Assembly: GCA_020027415.1 (NCBI GenBank)
Contig: JAHRAW010000012.1
Span: forward strand, 1 to 8,984
DNA length: 8,984 bases
Source: Gammaproteobacteria bacterium
GTDB taxonomy: Bacteria; Pseudomonadota; Gammaproteobacteria; Arenicellales; Poriferihabitantaceae
Direction of reading: 5' to 3'
The notes under the pieces are model-generated. The model made no database searches and had not been told where the DNA came from. It saw only the letters and a list, made by a program, of their open reading frames with translations. Made by a program: the position numbers and the translations under genes. Shown one piece after another: positions 1-5,401 of this stretch; positions within the stretch are counted from its first letter, which is position 1, and each line of letters begins with the position of its first letter.

Positions 1-16
1 ATCCCCCGCAGTTAGC

Positions 17-48
17 GAAAAAGCGCCATTAAAAAAACTTGCTTTTTC
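17..48. repeat. 8-bp inverted repeat, A/T-rich hairpin
   Basis: GAAAAAGC at 17-24 is the exact reverse complement of GCTTTTTC at 41-48, with a 16-base A-rich loop. It could be a weak terminator of a gene to the left of the window or a regulatory site before the transporter gene. The stem is poor in G+C and the T run lies inside the stem, so it is not a classical intrinsic terminator. The repeat itself is certain; its function is not known. Confidence 0.4.
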
Positions 49-65
49 CAAATTAGAGTTACAAT
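39..65 (+). promoter_or_regulatory. possible sigma70-type promoter before the MFS gene
   Basis: TTGCTT at 39-44 resembles a -35 box, and TACAAT at 60-65 matches five of six bases of the -10 consensus. The spacer is 15 bases, shorter than the usual 16-18. The region is clearly more A/T-rich than its surroundings. A transcript starting near 72 would have a leader of about 130 bases before the ATG at 204. I see no other feature in 66-203. The call rests on sequence resemblance only. Confidence 0.3.
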
Positions 66-203
66 CCCGCCATTTCCAGCGTTGCGTTGAGGCGTTGGGT
101 GGGCTGAATCTTATGGCGCTGACATGCAAGGCGTTTGTGATTGAAGCGGCAGCCGTAGGATTTGCAACCAGTCGTGGGCTCTATTTTTGCGTGGGGGTGG
201 GCA

Positions 204-1514
204 ATGTTGAATGAGATACGCGCAACCTGGGCGCTTTTGGTCGGCATCGGTTTTATGATGCTTGGCAATGGGCTGCAAGGCACTTTGTTAGGGCTTCGCG
301 CCACCTTAGAAGGTTTCCCTACCTTCATTACCGGGGTGATGATGTCCGGCTATTTCGTCGGGATTTTCATCGGTTCGATGCTTGCCCCGCGGTTGGTGAC
401 GCGGGTGGGGCATATCCGCGTGTTCGCCGCGCTGGCGTCGGCGGCTTCCATCGCCATCTTGATTCACAGCGTCTATATTCATCCGCTTACTTGGACTTTG
501 ATGCGCATGCTCACCGGCATCAGTTATGCCGGCTTGTATGTAGTCACCGAGAGTTGGTTAAACGACCGCGCCAGCAATGAAACTCGCGGCAAGTTGCTGT
601 CGGTTTATATGGTGATCGTTACCTTAGGCTTGGGCGGCGGGCAGTTTCTGCTGAACTTGGCGGATCCAGCCGGCGCCGATTTATTTATTTTGGTGTCGGT
701 GGTGGTGTCGTTTGGGTTAATTCCGATGTTGCTGACCGCGCGCCCGGCGCCGGCGTTTGAAATGTCCGGCAAGATGACGCTGCGCAAATTGTTCAAAGCG
801 TCGCCGCTGGCGTTGATTAGCAACATGTTAACCGGGGTTGCGCATGGCACGATCTTCGGTTTGGGCGCGGTGTATGCGCTGCAAAAAGGCTTAAGCCATG
901 AGGCGGTGTCCATTTTCATGGCGTGTTTTTTATTCGGCGGATTGCTGTTGCAGTGGCCCCTGGGGTTGCTGTCGGATTATATTGAACGCCGCTTGGTCAT
1001 CGCCGGCATGGCCGGCGTAGCGGTAGTGCTGTGCGGCTTGGCGGTGTTGGTAACCGCCGGCAGCGTGGTCTTTTTTGTGGTGATTGCCTTGCTCGGCAGC
1101 GTCGCCATGCCGATGTATTCGGTGTGCATTGCGTATGCCAACGACCGACTGGAGCCGGAGCAGATTGTCGCCGCCAGCGGTCAGTTGGTGATGGTCGCCG
1201 GAATTGGTTTGAGCACCGGACCGATTCTCGTATCGTTGCTGATGTCGCAATACGGTCCCAATCATTATTTCACCGGCATTGGCGGAGCCTTTGCGTTGAT
1301 CATAGCATTCACGCTATATCGTATGCAGCAACGCCCGGGCATGGATATTGAAGACCAGATGCCGATGCTTGCCGCCGGACAGATTGGCACGCCGGTGGCG
1401 GAAATCTGGGGCGCCGATGCGGTGGATTATGTAGAGGCGGTGAGCAGCGGCGAGGTGGAGCGCTTGGATGAACAATCGCCAAGCGCGGAGGCTGAGGTGG
1501 CAAGGCGCTTGTAG
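204..1514 (+). CDS. MFS transporter, YcaD-like
   Basis: A 436-residue integral inner-membrane protein of the major facilitator superfamily, with about twelve hydrophobic segments in two similar halves. After the first two segments comes a degenerate MFS loop motif (about residues 57-74, GSMLAPRLVTRVGH). The second half has the equivalent loop LSDYIERR near residue 266. The N-terminus, with LLVGIGFMMLGNGLQGTLLG, resembles transporters annotated as YcaD-like, for which I know no established substrate. The ATG at 204 was chosen because family members begin here and a G-rich stretch (192-200) precedes it; a TTG at 162 would add 14 residues without family support. After the last membrane segment there is a long hydrophilic, acidic tail (about residues 385-436). 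The last 47 bases overlap the aldehyde dehydrogenase remnant in another frame, so the final residues may have been altered by the deletion there. Family is confident; substrate unknown. Confidence 0.9.
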   Translation: MLNEIRATWALLVGIGFMMLGNGLQGTLLGLRATLEGFPTFITGVMMSGYFVGIFIGSMLAPRLVTRVGHIRVFAALASAASIAILIHSVYIHPLTWTLMRMLTGISYAGLYVVTESWLNDRASNETRGKLLSVYMVIVTLGLGGGQFLLNLADPAGADLFILVSVVVSFGLIPMLLTARPAPAFEMSGKMTLRKLFKASPLALISNMLTGVAHGTIFGLGAVYALQKGLSHEAVSIFMACFLFGGLLLQWPLGLLSDYIERRLVIAGMAGVAVVLCGLAVLVTAGSVVFFVVIALLGSVAMPMYSVCIAYANDRLEPEQIVAASGQLVMVAGIGLSTGPILVSLLMSQYGPNHYFTGIGGAFALIIAFTLYRMQQRPGMDIEDQMPMLAAGQIGTPVAEIWGADAVDYVEAVSSGEVERLDEQSPSAEAEVARRL

Positions 1515-2109
1515 CCATCGCAAACCGAGGCTCATCGTCACGCGCGCAATCCACGATCAATTTGTAGACGCCATGCAGCAAGCGATGTCCAAGTTAGTGG
1601 TTGGGCATGCGTTGGCGCCAAGTAGCCAGATTGGTCCGGCGGTGGATGCGCGTCAGTTGGCGCAAAATCAGCGTTATTTAGAAGTGGCGAAGGAAGCCGG
1701 CGCGCAACTGGTTTGCGGTGGAGAAAAACTGGAACTCGCCACCCCCGGATATTATATGAAGCCGGCGCTTTTCATCGGCGGCGACAACGCCATGCGCTTG
1801 AACTGCGAAGAGGTTTTTGGTCCGTTGACATGCGTACTCGCCGCCGACGATTACGAACACGCGTTGGCGTTGGCGAACGACACCGAGTTTGGCTTGACCG
1901 CCGGCATCATCACCCAATCATTGTCCTGCGCAAACCATTTCAAACGGCATGCCAACGCCGGTTGCGTGATGGTCAACTTGCCTACTTCCGGCACCGATTA
2001 TCATGTGCCGTTCGGCGGGCGCAAAAATTCCAGTTTCGGAAGTCGCGAACAAGGACAATACGCCGCCGAGTTTTATACCCAAGTGAAAACGACTTACCTC
2101 AAATATTAA
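1468..2109 (+). pseudogene. aldehyde dehydrogenase, C-terminal remnant (alpha-ketoglutarate semialdehyde dehydrogenase-like)
   Basis: 213 codons, of which about 190 are a well-preserved C-terminal part of an NAD(P)-dependent aldehyde dehydrogenase; intact enzymes have about 480-500 residues. From RLIVTRAIHDQFVDAM onward the match to the family is continuous: IGPAVD, the EEVFGPL motif, ANDTEFGLTAGI, and the C-terminal segment NLPTSGTDYHVPFGGRK and EQGQYAAEFYTQVKT. The last segment resembles enzymes acting on alpha-ketoglutarate semialdehyde. Missing are the Rossmann nucleotide-binding domain and the catalytic glutamate. The catalytic-cysteine region is reduced to GACS and sits one residue out of register with the RLIV that follows. 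The remnant starts inside the transporter's 3' end, which points to a deletion. GGAG at 1457-1460 lies 7 bases before the ATG, so a fragment could still be translated, but it cannot be an active dehydrogenase. There is one base between its stop and the dipeptidase start. Confidence 0.85.
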
Positions 2110-2110
2110 C

Positions 2111-3136
2111 TTGCCTAAGACTTTGCCGCGTTCACTCAACGCCCATGGTGACCAATTGATTATTGACGGACTTCAATACTCCAACTGGAGCCGCGCGATT
2201 TTCCAACAGATGCGCCGCGGGCGGTTGGCTTGCGTGCATGTCACCATCGCCTACCACGAAACTTGCGTGGAAACCTTGCGCAACATCGGCAAGTGGAATC
2301 AGTTGTTTGCGCAACACCATGATTTAATCATGCAAGTCGGCACCGCTGAGGAGGTCGCCGCCGCCGCCGAAGCCGACAAAACCGGCGTCGTGTTCGGCTT
2401 TCAGAATTGCTCGCCGATTGAGGATGATTATTCCTTAGTGGAGATTTTTCACACCTTGGGCGTGCGCTTCATGCAACTCAGTTATAACAATCAGAGTCCG
2501 CTGGCAACCGGTTGTTACGAACAACGCGATTGCGGAATTACCCGTTTTGGCAAGCAAGTGATCCGCGAAATGAATCGCGTCGGCATGGTCATTGACATGT
2601 CGCATAGCGCCGAGCGGTCAACGCTGGAAGCGATAGAACTTTCGTCCCGCCCGATTGCCATCACCCACGCAAACCCGACTTCGTTTGAACCGGCGCTACG
2701 CAACAAATCCGCACAAGTCATCAAGGCGCTTGCCGCGCGCGGCGGCATGTTTGGTTTCAGTCTGTATCCGTTCCACCTGAAAAATGGCTCGGCGTGTCGG
2801 CTGGAGGATTTTTGCAGCATGGTCGCCCGCACCGCCGAGTTGGTCGGCGTGGAACATCTGGGGCTGGGCTCGGATTTGTGTCAGCAACAACCCGATACGG
2901 TGGTCAACTGGATGCGGAATGGTCGTTGGAGTAAGTCCCTGGATTATGGCGAAGGAAGCGCCAAGCAGGCGGGTTGGCCCCAACCGCCGCAGTGGTTCAG
3001 CGACAGCACGCAGTATGACAATATCGCCGCTGGGCTCGCGCAAACCGGGTTTTCCGAGCCCGAAGTACAGCAAATCATGGGGCGCAACTGGCGCCAATTT
3101 TTCGCCCAATCTTTTACGCCGGCGAGCGCTGAATAA
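2111..3136 (+). CDS. membrane dipeptidase-like protein, peptidase family M19
   Basis: A 341-residue protein of the renal (membrane) dipeptidase family, a zinc TIM-barrel; known members hydrolyse dipeptides, often with D or dehydro residues on the C-terminal side. Seen here: IDMSH (His165), ITHAN (His186), Arg197 and GLGSD (Asp255). Their spacing (21, 11 and 69 residues) equals that of His198, His219, Arg230 and Asp288 in the human enzyme. The other half of the metal site is changed: the usual GHxD is GLQY (residues 20-23) and the bridging Glu is Gln98 in GFQN. No signal peptide or membrane segment is visible, so it is probably cytoplasmic. The start is uncertain: TTG at 2111 follows the preceding stop by one base and suggests translational coupling; TTG at 2156, just before IIDGLQY, would fit the conserved region better. 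Neither has a good Shine-Dalgarno. It was probably co-transcribed with the transporter and the lost dehydrogenase. Substrate unknown. Confidence 0.87.
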   Translation: MPKTLPRSLNAHGDQLIIDGLQYSNWSRAIFQQMRRGRLACVHVTIAYHETCVETLRNIGKWNQLFAQHHDLIMQVGTAEEVAAAAEADKTGVVFGFQNCSPIEDDYSLVEIFHTLGVRFMQLSYNNQSPLATGCYEQRDCGITRFGKQVIREMNRVGMVIDMSHSAERSTLEAIELSSRPIAITHANPTSFEPALRNKSAQVIKALAARGGMFGFSLYPFHLKNGSACRLEDFCSMVARTAELVGVEHLGLGSDLCQQQPDTVVNWMRNGRWSKSLDYGEGSAKQAGWPQPPQWFSDSTQYDNIAAGLAQTGFSEPEVQQIMGRNWRQFFAQSFTPASAE

Positions 3137-3178
3137 ACATGCAATCGCCGCGCATGTAACCGCGCACGGCAAGGCGGT
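3137..3178. terminator. convergent intergenic gap with two small hairpins
   Basis: This gap separates the 3' ends of the dipeptidase-like gene and hldC. It holds ACATGC (3137-3142) pairing with GCATGT (3152-3157), and AACCGC (3158-3163) pairing with GCGGTT (3174-3179). Neither is followed by a clear T run on either strand. The position between convergent genes makes a two-way terminator plausible, but the structures are weak. Confidence 0.22.
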
Positions 3179-3697
3179 TTATGCTGATGAAGCGGCGCGA
3201 ATTCGCGCAATCAGTTTAGAAGTGGAATGCTGAAAACGGGGGTCGTAGGACAGTGAATGAACTTGCCCGCCGCGGCGGATGACTTGCTTGCCGCCGACCA
3301 TCCGCTCCGCAGACCAATCGCCGCCCTTGACCAGATGCTCAGGCTGTACTTGCAGGATTAGTTCAAGCGGCGTCGCTTGTTCATAAGAAATCACCGCGTC
3401 CACCGACGCCAAAGCGGCGAGCAACGCCATGCGATCTTGCAGGCAATTAATCGGGCGGTCGCCGCCCTTGCCTAACAAGCGCACCGAAGCGTCGCTGTTA
3501 ACGCCGACCAATAAAGTTGCGCCCAACGTGGCGGCGGTTTCAAGGTGAGTAACATGCCCGCGGTGTAGGATATCAAAGCACCCGTTGGTGAACACCCATG
3601 GGCGCGGGAATTGCGCAAGCCAATCGTCCAATGCATCTTCGGCTCCGCCGCCGGCTGGAGAATAAATTTTTAGGTCAATGGGGGCAGACTTGCTCAC
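3179..3697 (-). CDS. hldC: D-glycero-beta-D-manno-heptose 1-phosphate adenylyltransferase (HldC / RfaE2)
   Basis: A 172-residue cytoplasmic nucleotidyltransferase that makes ADP-heptose from heptose 1-phosphate and ATP, the nucleotide-transfer step for the LPS inner core. The nucleotide-binding signature FTNGCFDILHRGH is at residues 36-48, with the HxGH motif at 45-48. GVNSD (65-69), RPIN and QDRMALLAAL (81-96), VKGGDW (123-128) and the C-terminal HSTSKLIARI are all as in the family. In E. coli this is the C-terminal domain of the two-domain HldE; here it stands alone, so a separate kinase (HldA) must be encoded elsewhere. Start is GTG at 3697, preceded by GGAG (3708-3711) at 10 bases. It is the last gene of the minus-strand run, 58 bases after dolP, and has its own ribosome binding site. 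Linkage to a GmhA-type isomerase two genes upstream supports the heptose role. Confidence 0.92.
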   Translation of the reverse strand: MSKSAPIDLKIYSPAGGGAEDALDDWLAQFPRPWVFTNGCFDILHRGHVTHLETAATLGATLLVGVNSDASVRLLGKGGDRPINCLQDRMALLAALASVDAVISYEQATPLELILQVQPEHLVKGGDWSAERMVGGKQVIRRGGQVHSLSYDPRFQHSTSKLIARIRAASSA

Positions 3698-3722
3698 AAG
3701 CGCAACGCTCCAGTGGCTGCCG

Positions 3723-3750
3723 GCATGCGCATAGCGCGCTTACCGCATGC
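3723..3750. repeat. repeated GCATGCGC, possible 7-bp hairpin between dolP and hldC
   Basis: GCATGCGC occurs at 3723-3730 and again at 3745-3752. Because GCATGC is self-complementary, GCATGCG (3723-3729) can pair with CGCATGC (3744-3750), giving a 7-bp stem with a 14-base loop. On the minus strand this lies between the dolP stop and the hldC ribosome binding site. It could lower read-through or protect the upstream mRNA, but there is no T run and it may be chance. Confidence 0.3.
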
Positions 3751-3755
3751 GCGGA

Positions 3756-4385
3756 CTATTCAATATACTCAAACACCTTGACAATATGAGTCACGCCGCC
3801 GATGCCGTGAATGGCGGCCACCGCGGCTTCGGCTTCTATGGCGGTGACCTGTCCCAACAGATAAACTTTGCCGTGCTCGGTGACCACTTTAACGGTGCTG
3901 GCGGGCAGGTTTTTGGCTTTCAGCAGTCTGGCTTTCACCTTGGCGGTAATCCAAGTGTCGTTGATGCGGCTGGAGATATTGGTTTTGCCCGCCAGTTTCA
4001 GTTCGTTGACTACATTCCTGACCTCGCCGCTGGTCTTATAAGTTTCCGCCAGTTGGCTCACGCGTTGCCGTTGCACGTCGCTGTTCGCTTCGCCGGTCAG
4101 CAAGACGATGCCATTGAACGCGGTCACGCTCGCATTGATGCCGGTCAGAGATTGGTCCTGCGCAATATCGTTGCGCAATCTAATTTCCAGTTTGTTGTCA
4201 TCCAGATAAGTGCCGGCGGTGCGGCGGTCCTGCGAAACATCCAACACGGTTACCGTGGCGGCGGTGAGAAGCAACGGCACGCAGGCGCTTACTCCCATGA
4301 ACGCGCCGCCTAACAACAGGCATGCGGCGATTGATTTCACGCCGCTCGATTTAGTTTTGCGGGCGGTTTCAAAAGTGTAATCCAT
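3756..4385 (-). CDS. dolP: outer-membrane lipoprotein with two BON domains (DolP / YraP)
   Basis: 209 residues. A basic N-terminus is followed by a hydrophobic stretch (about 18-34) ending in the lipobox VSAC, with Cys35 as the likely lipidated residue; a second cysteine (22) lies inside the hydrophobic stretch. Two BON domains follow, about residues 63-131 and 140-208. Two stretches match E. coli DolP closely: DRRTAGTYLDD just before the first domain and NDTWITAKVKARLL at the start of the second. E. coli DolP is a lipoprotein of about 190 residues that supports outer-membrane integrity and binds anionic phospholipid. The N-terminus here is longer, with about 15 residues before the hydrophobic core. 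ATG at 4385 lies 2 bases after the stop of the isomerase gene, and its ribosome binding site GAGG (4396-4399) lies within the end of that gene, so the two are surely one transcript. Position after yraN and the SIS gene matches E. coli. Confidence 0.93.
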   Translation of the reverse strand: MDYTFETARKTKSSGVKSIAACLLLGGAFMGVSACVPLLLTAATVTVLDVSQDRRTAGTYLDDNKLEIRLRNDIAQDQSLTGINASVTAFNGIVLLTGEANSDVQRQRVSQLAETYKTSGEVRNVVNELKLAGKTNISSRINDTWITAKVKARLLKAKNLPASTVKVVTEHGKVYLLGQVTAIEAEAAVAAIHGIGGVTHIVKVFEYIE

Positions 4386-4387
4386 CG

Positions 4388-4993
4388 TTAGTTTTCCTCA
4401 AAAAGTTGGCGGTCAATGAGTTCGCAGAAAGCGTGGATGATTATACCGTGGATTTCTTGGATGCGAGCGGTGGAATGGCCGGCGACCAAAATATCTATAT
4501 CGCGCGCTTGCAATATCGGCGACAACGCGCCGCCGTCTCTGCCGTTCAACGCGATGCAGATCATGCCCTTCGCGTGGGCGGCGCGCACCGCTTGCAGAAT
4601 GCTTGGTGAGTTGCCCGATGAGGTGATGACCACCAACCGGTCTTCGGGTTTGCCTAAGGCTTCCACTTGTTTAGCGAACACCGCTGCATAACTTTCATCG
4701 TTGGATATGGAAGTCAGCGTCGCCACATCCGCGACCAGACTGATGGCGGGTAACGGACGGCGAACTTGCTGAAACTTATTCAGCAATTCGCTGGAAAAAT
4801 GCAGGCTGTCGCTGGCCGAACCGCCATTGCCGCAGAGCAGAATTTTGCCGTTGTTGTCAAGCGCGCTGGCCAACGATACCGCCGCTTCGGCGATTACGCC
4901 GCCCAAGGCGCGGCGGGCGGCGGCAACGGCTTGCAGGTTGTCGGAAAATAGCGCGTCCACGTGCGCCGCGGCGTTTTCAAGGTGATTATTCAT
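4388..4993 (-). CDS. gmhA: phosphoheptose isomerase of the GmhA/DiaA SIS family
   Basis: A 201-residue single SIS-domain protein. GmhA converts sedoheptulose 7-phosphate to D-glycero-D-manno-heptose 7-phosphate, the first step of ADP-heptose synthesis; the paralogue DiaA in E. coli promotes DnaA assembly at the origin. Sugar-phosphate motifs are CGNGGSASD (54-62) and ITSSGNS (123-129). Four residues match the zinc ligands of GmhA: His65, Glu69, Gln179 and His187, with the same spacings as E. coli GmhA His61, Glu65, Gln172 and His180. E. coli DiaA, from memory, has Asn at the last of these. The gene sits exactly where E. coli has diaA and Pseudomonas aeruginosa has its structurally characterised phosphoheptose isomerase. 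ATG at 4993 has GGAG (4998-5001) only 4 bases upstream. It follows yraN by 33 bases and precedes dolP by 2. Isomerase activity is the better guess; a DnaA-related role is not excluded. Confidence 0.88.
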   Translation of the reverse strand: MNNHLENAAAHVDALFSDNLQAVAAARRALGGVIAEAAVSLASALDNNGKILLCGNGGSASDSLHFSSELLNKFQQVRRPLPAISLVADVATLTSISNDESYAAVFAKQVEALGKPEDRLVVITSSGNSPSILQAVRAAHAKGMICIALNGRDGGALSPILQARDIDILVAGHSTARIQEIHGIIIHAFCELIDRQLFEEN

Positions 4994-5026
4994 TTCGCTC
5001 CGTTGTTTTCAAGCTGAAATTGTTCA

Positions 5027-5401
5027 TCAAAATGCATCGCGAATCCACTCAATGTGATAGTTGGGGGCGCCGCCGCTGAGCGCCATCACATCAAAGCGGC
5101 AACCGGCGGATCCCAGATGCGCATGCTGTTGCAGAAAAGATTCGCCGGACAATTTTATTTTTCGCCGCTTGGCGGCATTGACGCTACGCGCCGCGCCGCC
5201 AAACTGCTCCGAGCCGCGATAGCGAACTTCCACAAACACCAGTTCTTGTTGGTCGCGCATTATGATATCCAATTCTCCATGCGCGCAACGATAGTTGCGT
5301 TGCAACAATTGTAAGCCGTTGGCTTGTAAGTAGGCAAGCGCCGTTTTTTCCGCCGCCGCGCCGCGCCGCAGATGGTAGGGCAGGAGCCGATTTAGTTTCA
5401 C
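5027..5401 (-). CDS. yraN: YraN family (UPF0102) nuclease-like protein
   Basis: 124 residues, the usual length of this family. The family has an endonuclease-like fold related to Holliday-junction resolvases; its biological role is not established. Conserved parts seen: the basic N-terminus with RRGAAAEKTALAYL (Glu18), NYRCAHGELDIIM (Glu43, Asp45), LVFVEVRYRG (Glu58 and Arg60, where many members have Lys), the glycine-rich GGAARSV with a basic stretch after it (about 68-81), and the C-terminal CRFDVMAL and IEWIRDAF. These match E. coli YraN closely. Start is GTG at 5401; its first bases overlap the TGA of lpoA in the form GTGA, and there is no separate Shine-Dalgarno, so translation is probably coupled to lpoA. 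The acidic residues of the putative active site are intact. Position between lpoA and the SIS gene is conserved in Gammaproteobacteria. Confidence 0.92.
   Translation of the reverse strand: MKLNRLLPYHLRRGAAAEKTALAYLQANGLQLLQRNYRCAHGELDIIMRDQQELVFVEVRYRGSEQFGGAARSVNAAKRRKIKLSGESFLQQHAHLGSAGCRFDVMALSGGAPNYHIEWIRDAF

Noticed and set aside
162..203. TTG at 162 as the transporter start
   Set aside because: AGGA stands only one base before it, the 14 extra residues do not resemble the family N-terminus, and the ATG at 204 begins exactly where homologues begin.
2696..3172. Long open frame of 158 codons antisense to the dipeptidase-like gene
   Set aside because: It has no recognisable family features, and a convincing, conserved protein is encoded on the other strand; GC-rich codons readily give open antisense frames here. 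Similar antisense and out-of-frame stretches elsewhere were dropped for the same reason.
3723..3752. Intrinsic terminator or attachment site at the repeated GCATGCGC
   Set aside because: There is no T run, the stem is only 7 bp, and no integrase or mobile element is near; kept only as a low-confidence repeat.
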